8,378 nt of DNA. Source: Clostridiales bacterium UBA1248 (GTDB lineage Bacteria > Bacillota > Clostridia > Oscillospirales > CAG-272). The stretch's first letter is position 1. Every line of letters begins with the position of its first letter. The position numbers and the translations under genes are program-made. The notes below the pieces were generated by a model. The model made no database searches. It was not told the DNA's origin and was given only the letters and a program-made list of their open reading frames with translations. Shown here piece after piece: positions 1-6,284 of this stretch. The stretch lies in NCBI GenBank assembly GCA_002308615.1, contig DBWC01000111.1, positions 2,261 to 10,638 of the forward strand, read 5' to 3'.

Positions 1-1155
1 ACCGGCTGGAACGAATGGTGGGCAGGCCGCTGGGACGTTCTCGGTCAGACGCTCGCTCTGGAATACACGAGCAACGATTCAAACAAATCCATGTACGTTG
101 ACAACTTCAACCCCGAATTCTCACGCGATCTGGAGCCGATGAAGGGCGGTTTCGGCGACAATTACTATTATCAGACCGTAATAAACGTAAGAAAGTATAA
201 AGGCAGCCGTCAGCAGGAGACGGCGTTCGGTCAGACCGCGATCGAACTTAACGGCGACGACACGCAGTGGTTCACGGTGGGACCGGAATACCGCGACGTA
301 TACGGCGACACCGCAAAGCGCGACCACGTATCATACGCCGGCGGCTTAAGATATAAAAACGACACGGGAAGAAACGATATACTGACCGCAAAGGTATCGT
401 CTGACGGCGATCATCTGTATTTCTTTGTTGAATGCGCGGACGCCATTACAGAGCGTCAGGGCGACAACTGGATGAACCTGTTCATCAAATCCGATGATAA
501 CGACGAAAACGGCTGGTACGGATTTGATTACGTTATTAACAGAAGCGGATCGAACGGCAAGGCGAGCATAGAACGCTTTAAGGACGGCTGGAGCTTTGAA
601 AAGGCCGGCGAGGCGGAATACGTGCTTGACGGAAAGACGCTCAAAATAAAAGTCAAAAAATCCGATATAGGTTATACCGGAACAGGATTTGATTTCAAGT
701 GGGCGGACAATTCCACACCGAACGGCGATATAATGGAATTTATGGACAACGGCGACGCCGCGCCGGACGGACGTTTCTGCTTCCGATACACGACAACGGG
801 AAACGAAGCGAAGACGCCCGACTGCCTTACCTCTGACATGGCGGTGTTCAAGGCTAACGGATACAACGCTTACATAAACGGCAAACAGGTCATGCTCGGC
901 GCAAGCACGAACACCGTACTTCTCGCCTCCGGATACGACTTCTACCTGCCGAAGGCAACGCTTGCTTCTCTTGGCATTTCCTGTGACGGCGAGACGGAAT
1001 ACGACCATTACGGCGTGACGTACGTCAAAGCGAACGACGCGGTGGAAAAGAGCGGCAAAGCCGTGACGGTAACGTCTTACGGTCTGCTTGTCATCTCAAA
1101 AGAAAAGATCACGGATACCGCCGTGCTCGACACGCTTTACAGATCCCTTTACTGA
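1..1155 (+). CDS. Secreted glycosidase-like protein, C-terminal part: CBM9-like and stalk domains (5' partial)
   Basis: The frame is open from the first base, so the gene begins to the left of the window; 384 residues are visible. The first ~60 residues contain TGWNEWWAGRW and later FNPEFSRDLEPMKGGFGDNY, which look like the end of a TIM-barrel glycoside-hydrolase-like domain; this is inference, since the catalytic part is out of view. Residues ~85-265 resemble a CBM9-like carbohydrate-binding domain, with NDILTAKVSSDGDHLYFFVE, then WMNLFIKSDD and GFDYVINR in the usual order. Residues ~285-370 (AYINGKQVML, then YDHYGVTYVKAND) resemble the copper-amine-oxidase N-terminal-like stalk seen in many clostridial surface proteins. 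No sorting signal or dockerin follows. The next gene starts 50 bp downstream with no terminator between, so co-transcription is likely. Expected role: binding and perhaps cutting polysaccharide outside the cell. The exact family is uncertain; the internal Met at 91 is not the true start. Confidence 0.75.
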   Translation, partial: TGWNEWWAGRWDVLGQTLALEYTSNDSNKSMYVDNFNPEFSRDLEPMKGGFGDNYYYQTVINVRKYKGSRQQETAFGQTAIELNGDDTQWFTVGPEYRDVYGDTAKRDHVSYAGGLRYKNDTGRNDILTAKVSSDGDHLYFFVECADAITERQGDNWMNLFIKSDDNDENGWYGFDYVINRSGSNGKASIERFKDGWSFEKAGEAEYVLDGKTLKIKVKKSDIGYTGTGFDFKWADNSTPNGDIMEFMDNGDAAPDGRFCFRYTTTGNEAKTPDCLTSDMAVFKANGYNAYINGKQVMLGASTNTVLLASGYDFYLPKATLASLGISCDGETEYDHYGVTYVKANDAVEKSGKAVTVTSYGLLVISKEKITDTAVLDTLYRSLY

Positions 1156-1205
1156 TAACAGTTACTTTAAAATGTAACCAATTTTATTAAAAGGAAAGTA
1201 CAACG

Positions 1206-3428
1206 ATGAAAAAACAATACTCTGTCATAAGTATGCTGCTCATCGTTTCCCTGCTCCTCGGATCGCTTTGTTCAATAGGCGTAAGCGCAGCAGACTCGCT
1301 TTACGTACAGAAAGACGTTAAGGCGTACCTGTTCACCGAGGATAACACGACGATGATAAACTGTTTGTTCAGACGCGATCTGCCGGAGATACCGTATATA
1401 GACACGGCGGAATATCTTAACGTGATCTTCATTGACCCATATACCGAAACACACAACGAAGACGGTACGTATACCGTAACAAACGTATTCGGTTATACAA
1501 TGGAGATCGACGCCGAAAAAGACGAAATTTATATCGAAAATTTTGACATGTTCGGCGGATGTAAGATCGACGATGAAGGCTCTTCGATCACTTTAGATTT
1601 CATTTATAATGAAGATGCATATTTTACCGCAGAGCCTTCCGTGTTCCGTCTGGATCTTGGTGAATATAATATTGACGTTGCGGAAGCAGACGGACGTGTA
1701 TATCTGCCGCTTGCCGTTATTTCCGGTATGTTTTCCTATAAAACGATTGCCGCGACGTATTTTGACGGCGAGATTTATTTTGTCCACTCAATGGACGATA
1801 CAAATTATTTTTACAACATTGACTTAAGCCCGTATTATCAGACGTTGACCCGCTCGCAGAAGATGGCTGAATTCAATTATAACGTTATTGCTCTGATTAT
1901 GGACAGATTTTACGGAAATCCGTCAAAATCAATAGTCTCGGAAGCGCTTGAAAGCTGTGGATTTGACAAAATGCTTGACACCTTTGACGAGAACACGCCT
2001 GTTGCAAAGAGACTTCTTTTGTCGACCGATATGTGCGACTATTTTGACGGACTTTTGATACTTTCATATTACTTTGACGACGGCGGTCACACTTTCTTCT
2101 ATAACCCGCCGCTCTTTGGACTTAATCTTTATCCGGACGAACCGCTGGTATCGAAATGGGCTGCGCGTTTGAAAGCTCATCAGACCGATGAAACAAAACT
2201 TGCTTACGACCTGCTTATGAAACAGGAGGATTATTATGCAGCTAACTTTAAGATTTATGACATACGCGACGAGGAGTACAAAAAATATGCAGACGAAATC
2301 GTGAAAGTCTGGGACGAAGGCGGATCGCGTCTTTTGATACACGGCGACGATCTTGCCGTATTCGTGTTCGACGGCTTTGAACTAAGCACACCTTATGAAT
2401 TCAAAGAAGCTCTTGATATTGCAGAGGAATACGGCGTTAAGAATTTTCTTATAGACGAATCCTGCAACGGAGGCGGATACGTCGCAACATACGGATTCAT
2501 ATGCGCGCTTATAACTAACGACAAATATCACACTAATACATATTCAACTTCAAGGATATATACGACCGCAAAAAGTATAATTACATCGTATGACGTGTTT
2601 GACTTTAATCTCAACGGCGTATACGATGATGATGCTGACGTGCGCTACGATTTTAATTTTGCAATACTGACGTCATGCATATCGTTTTCAAGCGGAAACG
2701 AGCTGTCGGTCAATGCAAAAGACCGCGGGATATTGATCATCGGAGAACAAAGCGGAGGCGGCACGTGTTACGTTACTCACCGTTTCTTTGCCGACGGGCT
2801 TTATTGCTCCATATCCGAGACAGGAAAAAGCTGTCGTGCCGACGGTTCCGACGTGGACAGCGGCGCGCCTGTCGATTACAAGCTTGTGACCGAAAACGGC
2901 GACGGAACGAAAGACTACACCGGATTTTATGATCTGGATCATATAAACGAGCTGATGAGCGGATTTTACTCCACGGTAACGTTCCTTGATTATGACGGCA
3001 CGGTCCTCTGGGAGACCAGATACCGTGACGGCGATACCGTTACCGCAATTCCGGAGCCCGTAAGAGAGACTGACGATGAACACTGCTACGTGTTTTCCGG
3101 CTGGGATAAAGAAATAACCGCAGTATCGGGCGACGCCGTATATACCGCGGTATATGAAGAGTTTCCGAAATTCACGCCCGGCGACGTAAACGGAGACGGC
3201 TTCGTCGACAACAAGGACGTAGTCTTACTGTTCAGATACGTGTCAAACGGTACCCCGACCGTTAACACGATAGCTCTTGACGTAAACGGTGACGGTTTCG
3301 TTGACAACAAAGACGTCGTTCTGTTGTTCAGATACGTATCAAGCGGAGGCGTCGAGCTTTCTTCCAAGCCTTATTTGCCGGAAGAAACCGTTGTCATAAC
3401 CATAGCGATTGAGAACGTATTTGCTTAA
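1206..3428 (+). CDS. Secreted S41-type (tail-specific/tricorn-like) peptidase with C-terminal dockerin
   Basis: The 740-residue protein starts at ATG 1206, behind AAGGAAAG at 1191-1198. Residues 1-28 form a signal peptide with likely cleavage after VSA; the Cys at 22 does not sit in a proper lipobox. Residues ~145-195 resemble a stalk domain (GRVYLPLAVISGMF). The S41 core follows: DDGGHTFF with His295, the DESCNGGG loop (417-424, matching DxRxNGGG), and SFSSGNE (493-499), where Ser495 is the likely nucleophile (Ser496 is the alternative). GEQSGGG (513-519) sits where Ctp proteases have GxKTFGKG, so the Lys base of CtpA-type enzymes is absent. This fits the His/Glu-type S41 group or a weakly active protein. 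Residues 589-651 resemble a Listeria/Bacteroides repeat. Residues 657-715 are a type I dockerin with two calcium-binding repeats, followed by an unusual 25-residue tail. A Ca-dependent dockerin would let the enzyme dock on a cohesin scaffold outside the cell; no cohesin is in view. Confidence 0.85.
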   Translation: MKKQYSVISMLLIVSLLLGSLCSIGVSAADSLYVQKDVKAYLFTEDNTTMINCLFRRDLPEIPYIDTAEYLNVIFIDPYTETHNEDGTYTVTNVFGYTMEIDAEKDEIYIENFDMFGGCKIDDEGSSITLDFIYNEDAYFTAEPSVFRLDLGEYNIDVAEADGRVYLPLAVISGMFSYKTIAATYFDGEIYFVHSMDDTNYFYNIDLSPYYQTLTRSQKMAEFNYNVIALIMDRFYGNPSKSIVSEALESCGFDKMLDTFDENTPVAKRLLLSTDMCDYFDGLLILSYYFDDGGHTFFYNPPLFGLNLYPDEPLVSKWAARLKAHQTDETKLAYDLLMKQEDYYAANFKIYDIRDEEYKKYADEIVKVWDEGGSRLLIHGDDLAVFVFDGFELSTPYEFKEALDIAEEYGVKNFLIDESCNGGGYVATYGFICALITNDKYHTNTYSTSRIYTTAKSIITSYDVFDFNLNGVYDDDADVRYDFNFAILTSCISFSSGNELSVNAKDRGILIIGEQSGGGTCYVTHRFFADGLYCSISETGKSCRADGSDVDSGAPVDYKLVTENGDGTKDYTGFYDLDHINELMSGFYSTVTFLDYDGTVLWETRYRDGDTVTAIPEPVRETDDEHCYVFSGWDKEITAVSGDAVYTAVYEEFPKFTPGDVNGDGFVDNKDVVLLFRYVSNGTPTVNTIALDVNGDGFVDNKDVVLLFRYVSSGGVELSSKPYLPEETVVITIAIENVFA
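3183..3341 (+). repeat. Dockerin duplicated sequence: two identical 21-residue repeats
   Basis: The two calcium-binding repeats of the dockerin are encoded at 3183-3245 and 3279-3341, joined by 33 bases. The 21 encoded residues are identical in both, beginning DVNGDGFVDNKDVVLL and ending FRYVS. Nine of the 21 codons differ, all synonymously. Type I dockerins have two F-hand-like Ca-binding loops, so this is an internal repeat of the coding sequence and not a separate element. Confidence 0.9.
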
Positions 3429-3441
3429 ACCAACAATAAAA

Positions 3442-3475
3442 CGCACCCGGACTGAATTCCGGGTGCGCTTCTTAT
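3442..3475. terminator. Bidirectional rho-independent terminator between convergent genes
   Basis: A perfect 10-bp stem, CGCACCCGGA at 3442-3451 pairing with TCCGGGTGCG at 3458-3467, has a 6-base loop. On the + strand CTTCTTATTTT follows, and on the - strand TTTTATTG follows. It lies 13 bp after the peptidase stop codon and 13 bp past the hydrolase stop codon on the other strand, so it can end both transcripts. Confidence 0.9.
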
Positions 3476-3480
3476 TTTAA

Positions 3481-4782
3481 TTATTCCGTTAATGCCTCAA
3501 TGCCGGATGAAGCGCATTTTAATTTCGTTCCGTCGCTCCACGTTCCCATATCAAGCGCGTCCGGTCCGTGCCAAAGTCCGTAGCTTTCACCGTAAAACGA
3601 CCATTCCGCAATGGCTTTGCACCATTTATGCACTCCGTACCTGATCAGATTGTCGGAGGTGCTTTCGTTCTTCTTCATAAACCGGTGATCGGCTATGACG
3701 CGCTCTTCTCCGTTTTCATCGCTGTAAAGTACGTAAAACGCTTTGTTTTCGCCCGGGTGATCCGACAAGCTCTCCCAACGCGACGCGCTTGTGCGGAAGC
3801 ACGGCTCCGTATCGTCTTTGCCGACCGCCATAAGCACGTTTACGCTTTTGTCTATACCGGAAAGGTCGTCTTTCGGTATTATATCCGCGCCGCCGTCGCT
3901 CGCGTTTAAAGAAACGGCGAATCTTACGCCGGGCAGCTTATCCTCCGCGCATATATTGAGCGCGGTCACCGCGCCGACGGAATGACCGACAAGCCCGATA
4001 AGATACTCTCCGTCACGCTTTGCCGGCTTTAACCCGAGCGAGTCTTCTGCGAATTTAATACCGTCGTTTATCTGATTTACGGCGGTTGACGTGTAATTTG
4101 CCGGGTCCAAAAACATACTCTCGTAATTCGGCGCGATAACTATGTATCCGCACGAGGAAAGATAGTAAAACGTCTGCTCGTATTCGTCGCTCGTATTGTA
4201 TATGAAAAATCCGTGCAGATAGGCTATGACCGGCAGCTTTGTGTCTTTATCGGTTTCGGGATAATAGATTACGCTGTAGCCTCTGTCCGTAGTGTACGTC
4301 CGTTTGCTCACCGTTTTATACCTGCCGTTGTCGGAAACGGTTACCGTGCCGTTTCCGTACAGCTCCGGCTTTATATCGCAGTAAACGAAGCAAAGTGATG
4401 CGATAAGCGGTATATACGCAAAAACGACCGCCGCGATATGAGCAAATACCCTGTTTTTCGCTCTTATTTCAAGCCTTATGATTTCCGATGCCGAGATCAG
4501 AATAAACAGCGCGGCGCCGATGCGGTAACAAACGATAACGCCGAAGACGCCCGCGGCTGATGCTGAAAACGCTGTTGAAAAAACTGCTGAAAAAACGGTT
4601 TTATATACGCGGCCCCCGTCTTCTTTTATGCAGCAAAAAAGAAGCAGCGCCGAAAACACCGCGCAGCCGACGGCAAATATTTTAAAATATCTGTTGTCCG
4701 CAAACACGGCGTTCAACAGCGCGTTATAAAGCAGAAAAAACGCCGCCGGTATTCTTATTTTATGCAAAACAATGTTTTTCAT
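3481..4782 (-). CDS. Membrane-anchored alpha/beta-hydrolase (esterase/lipase-like)
   Basis: The start is ATG at 4782-4780, behind AGAGG at 4793-4789, giving 433 residues. A TTG 39 bases upstream in the same frame is rejected because it lies in the promoter. The N-terminal third is very hydrophobic, with about four or five membrane segments (roughly 11-28, 32-52, 62-84, 88-103, 112-134). The rest is an alpha/beta-hydrolase of the dienelactone-hydrolase/PAF-acetylhydrolase/PETase-like type. It has the oxyanion motif YLHGFF, the nucleophile elbow GHSVG with Ser268, the acid in GKDD (Asp323 or Asp324) and His366 in ADHRFM. The triad looks complete. The catalytic domain probably faces outside, but topology is inferred only from hydrophobicity. 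The substrate cannot be told from sequence: lipids, acetylated sugars or other esters are all possible. It is transcribed alone from its own promoter and ends at the shared terminator. Confidence 0.85.
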   Translation of the reverse strand: MKNIVLHKIRIPAAFFLLYNALLNAVFADNRYFKIFAVGCAVFSALLLFCCIKEDGGRVYKTVFSAVFSTAFSASAAGVFGVIVCYRIGAALFILISASEIIRLEIRAKNRVFAHIAAVVFAYIPLIASLCFVYCDIKPELYGNGTVTVSDNGRYKTVSKRTYTTDRGYSVIYYPETDKDTKLPVIAYLHGFFIYNTSDEYEQTFYYLSSCGYIVIAPNYESMFLDPANYTSTAVNQINDGIKFAEDSLGLKPAKRDGEYLIGLVGHSVGAVTALNICAEDKLPGVRFAVSLNASDGGADIIPKDDLSGIDKSVNVLMAVGKDDTEPCFRTSASRWESLSDHPGENKAFYVLYSDENGEERVIADHRFMKKNESTSDNLIRYGVHKWCKAIAEWSFYGESYGLWHGPDALDMGTWSDGTKLKCASSGIEALTE

Positions 4783-4799
4783 ATAAAACCTCTGTACGT

Positions 4800-4828
4800 A
4801 TTTTACAGCGTAAAACGTCAAAAGTCAA
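4800..4828 (-). promoter_or_regulatory. Sigma-A promoter of the hydrolase gene
   Basis: Reading the - strand, TTGACT (4828-4823) and TAAAAT (4805-4800) are separated by 17 bases, each one mismatch from consensus. The predicted start near 4793 falls on the AGAGG ribosome binding site, so the leader would be only about 11 bases. Confidence 0.75.
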
Positions 4829-4838
4829 TACGTAAGCA

Positions 4839-4893
4839 CAAAAAAGCGCATCTGTCGGGACACTTGCGATAGAGCAGGCGTCCCGAGTTTTTT
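4839..4893 (+). repeat. Short structured repeat, copy 1 (terminator-like hairpin)
   Basis: This copy shares with the inverted copy at 7144-7194 a 14-base block (4839-4852) and a 25-base block (4857-4881), separated by 4 differing bases in each. It folds as TCGGGAC (4855-4861) with GTCCCGA (4880-4886), then an A-C mismatch, then CTTGC (4863-4867) with GCAGG (4874-4878), closing on the loop GATAGA. A T-rich tract (4888-4893 and beyond) follows on the + strand, and the opposite strand ends GCGCTTTTTTG. It looks like a two-way terminator, yet neither neighbouring promoter transcribes into it. It may be a dispersed REP/MITE-like element or a leftover terminator. Confidence 0.8.
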
Positions 4894-4934
4894 CATTTTT
4901 AATCAATCCGTTTCGGTTTCCGCCAAACCAACGG

Positions 4935-4975
4935 AAAAGCGCTTTTGACAACATGCGTTCATCAAATGGTGTCAA
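4935..4975. promoter_or_regulatory. Palindrome plus overlapping inverted repeat, possible operator
   Basis: AAAAGCGCTTTT at 4935-4946 is a perfect 12-bp palindrome. It shares its ten central bases with the palindrome at the start site of the downstream XRE gene (5069-5078), 133 bp away centre to centre. Overlapping it, TTGACAACAT (4945-4954) and ATGGTGTCAA (4966-4975) form an inverted repeat matching at 9 of 10 positions with an 11-base spacer. TTGACA at 4945-4950 has no acceptable -10 partner at 16-18 bases, so it is not called as a promoter. Confidence 0.45.
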
Positions 4976-5030
4976 TGCCGACTTTTCAACCAATACAACC
5001 AAAAGTTGAATTTATTCTAATATACGGTCA

Positions 5031-5059
5031 TTGATTTTGTTACAATGCAGCGATATAAT
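5031..5059 (+). promoter_or_regulatory. Sigma-A promoter of the first XRE gene
   Basis: TTGATT (5031-5036) and a perfect TATAAT (5054-5059) are separated by 17 bases. The predicted start is near 5066, next to the palindrome at 5067-5080. Confidence 0.85.
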
Positions 5060-5066
5060 ATAAGCA

Positions 5067-5080
5067 TCAAAGCGCTTTGA
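5067..5080. promoter_or_regulatory. Perfect 14-bp palindrome at the start site, probable XRE operator
   Basis: TCAAAGCGCTTTGA begins 8 bases after the -10 box, where a bound dimer would block transcription start. XRE regulators commonly bind such dyads in their own promoters, so autoregulation is inferred. The central AAAGCGCTTT recurs at 4936-4945. Confidence 0.6.
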
Positions 5081-5101
5081 AATAAAGACATGGAGAAGAA
5101 T

Positions 5102-6136
5102 ATGGCAAATATCAATTTAGGATTAAAAATCAGAGAATTAAGAAAGAAAAAAGGTATCACGCAAGAAGCACTTGCTTCGGCACTGTCGGTATCACCTCAG
5201 GCAGTATCAAAATGGGAAAGCGGTCTCACATATCCGGATATGAGCATAATACCTATCATTGCCGGGTACTTTGAGGTTTCGCTTGATACGCTGTTTGATT
5301 ACGATTTAAAGGAATTTAAAAGCAAAATCAAAAAAATCATCAAGGACGCCAACGTTTATTTTTTCAGCGATATTAAACGGTATATTGAAATAATCAAAAA
5401 AGCCCTTGCAGAATATCCCGGAAATGAAGAACTGACTTTTGCATTGCTTGACGGGTATGAGTACGACCTTCGTGAAAACGGAAATCGCAGCAGACTTGAT
5501 GAAATGATTGAAATTTCGCAGCGTATCATTTCAGAAAGCGGCAATTACGTCAAAGTCTGTTCCGTTAAAGACGTGCAAGCGGCGGCATATCTTGAAAAGG
5601 GTGAGTATGAAAAAGCAAAGACGGTTCTGGAGTCGCTTCCGGCCGGAATAACGCTTCAATATGATGCCGCCTCTTTCCGTCTTTCCGGCAAGGATAAACT
5701 GAACGCAGCGATAAACGCCAGATGCGATCATCTTCAGTCTCTGTATCAAGCGTGCTTTCAGGAAGGCAACGCATGGCTTGAAATGGATGAAAAGAAGATT
5801 CCGTTAAGCGACACCTCTTTTGAAGATTATTTGAAGATGGCGGAAAACGCATATCGTAAAGGGCTGAACGTCCTTACAGAGTTTATGATTTCTGAGTGTT
5901 CCGGGCAGAGCGCGTATCTTTGGGATGGTATGCAGACGTTTCACTACAGTTTTCATCAATGCATAGCTGCATGCCGCAAACGCTCGGGCGATATTGAAGG
6001 ATGCAGGAAAGAAATCGATGAAGCGTACAGAATCGTATCAACATCTTGGGATGATTTCGACAGTGATCGTGACGAGTATATGAAATACTTCAATCGATAT
6101 CTCGTCGATCTTGATCTTGCAGAATACGTAAAATAA
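5102..6136 (+). CDS. XRE-family transcriptional regulator with long helical C-terminal domain
   Basis: I choose ATG 5102 (344 residues) because GGAGAAG at 5092-5098 is correctly placed for it; the ATG at 5090 lacks its own site and overlaps this one. Residues ~9-65 are a Cro/C1-type helix-turn-helix: IRELRKKKGITQEALASAL, then recognition helix SPQAVSKWESG (31-41), then PDMSIIPIIAGYFEVSLDTL. The remaining ~275 residues are predicted helical and resemble TPR-like sensor domains of clostridial XRE proteins, with IIKKALAEYPGNEELT near residue 98. The gene has its own sigma-A promoter with a perfect palindrome at the start site, suggesting autoregulation. The next gene is a paralogue: the HTH and the stretch around xxKALxxYPxN match, but its tail is shorter. 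The signal sensed is unknown. No partner enzyme, toxin or peptide gene sits beside it. Confidence 0.9.
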   Translation: MANINLGLKIRELRKKKGITQEALASALSVSPQAVSKWESGLTYPDMSIIPIIAGYFEVSLDTLFDYDLKEFKSKIKKIIKDANVYFFSDIKRYIEIIKKALAEYPGNEELTFALLDGYEYDLRENGNRSRLDEMIEISQRIISESGNYVKVCSVKDVQAAAYLEKGEYEKAKTVLESLPAGITLQYDAASFRLSGKDKLNAAINARCDHLQSLYQACFQEGNAWLEMDEKKIPLSDTSFEDYLKMAENAYRKGLNVLTEFMISECSGQSAYLWDGMQTFHYSFHQCIAACRKRSGDIEGCRKEIDEAYRIVSTSWDDFDSDRDEYMKYFNRYLVDLDLAEYVK

Positions 6137-6140
6137 TGCG

Positions 6141-6161
6141 AGGCGGGGTCGCTCCCCGCCT
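6141..6161 (+). terminator. Hairpin after the first XRE gene
   Basis: AGGCGGGG (6141-6148) pairs with CCCCGCCT (6154-6161) around the loop TCGCT, 5 bases after the stop codon. The following bases TAGTTAAC are not a real U tract, so termination may be weak or the hairpin may protect the 3' end. The arm GAGGCGGGG is the same as in the hairpin behind the second XRE gene. Confidence 0.6.
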
Positions 6162-6215
6162 TAGTTAACACAATCAACTCTCATTTTTGTTTATCTGCAC
6201 AATCGAAATGATTGC

Positions 6216-6244
6216 TTGAAGAAGTAATACTCATGGTCTATAAT
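6216..6244 (+). promoter_or_regulatory. Sigma-A promoter of the second XRE gene
   Basis: TTGAAG (6216-6221) and a perfect TATAAT (6239-6244) are separated by 17 bases; TTGCTT at 6212-6217 is a poorer alternative -35. The predicted start is near 6251, inside the palindrome at 6249-6262. Confidence 0.75.
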
Positions 6245-6248
6245 GCAA

Positions 6249-6262
6249 TTGTAAGCTTACAA
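6249..6262. promoter_or_regulatory. Perfect 14-bp palindrome at the start site, probable XRE operator
   Basis: TTGTAAGCTTACAA starts 5 bases after the -10 box. It has the same length and nearly the same placement as the palindrome before the first XRE gene but a different sequence, which suggests each regulator has its own operator. Autoregulation is inferred. Confidence 0.6.
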
Positions 6263-6284
6263 AAACATTTTTGGAGGAAAAAAT

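Larger units (their letters stand above)
4783..5101. other. Divergent intergenic region between hydrolase and first XRE gene
   Basis: This 319-bp gap carries the leftward hydrolase promoter (4800-4828), a structured repeat copy (4839-4893), a 12-bp palindrome plus an overlapping longer inverted repeat (4935-4975), and the rightward promoter (5031-5059) with its palindrome (5067-5080). An open frame crosses it on the - strand from a TTG near 5002, but it lacks a ribosome binding site and runs through the repeat and the hydrolase promoter, so it is not called. Smaller TTCAAC/GTTGAA arms at 4985-4990 and 5005-5010 are also present. Confidence 0.8.

Noticed and set aside
346..1008. Long open frame of 220 codons on the - strand inside the first gene
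   Set aside because: It is antisense to a gene with clear CBM9-like and stalk domain patterns, has no ribosome binding site and its product resembles nothing; it is a shadow of the codon pattern.
1161..1178. GTTAC/GTAAC inverted repeat between the first two genes as a terminator
   Set aside because: The stem is only 5 bp with an 8-base loop and is AT-rich; it is too weak to terminate, so co-transcription is preferred.
1260..1290. Lipoprotein signal in the peptidase (Cys22)
   Set aside because: The residues before Cys22 (GSL) do not fit a lipobox, whereas VSA at 26-28 is a good signal peptidase I site.
3183..3341. CRISPR-like or intergenic direct repeat
   Set aside because: The two repeats are in frame within the dockerin coding sequence and differ only at synonymous positions.
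4945..4973. Perfect TTGACA as a promoter -35 box
   Set aside because: No acceptable -10 hexamer lies 16-18 bases downstream; the hexamer is better explained as part of the inverted repeat.
4760..5002. Leftward open frame crossing the intergenic region, containing ACSIASVP
   Set aside because: It has a TTG start, no ribosome binding site and overlaps the repeat and the hydrolase promoter. The peptide shared with the frame at 7097-7471 arises because both translate the same repeat; the repeat differences are explained by stem pairing.
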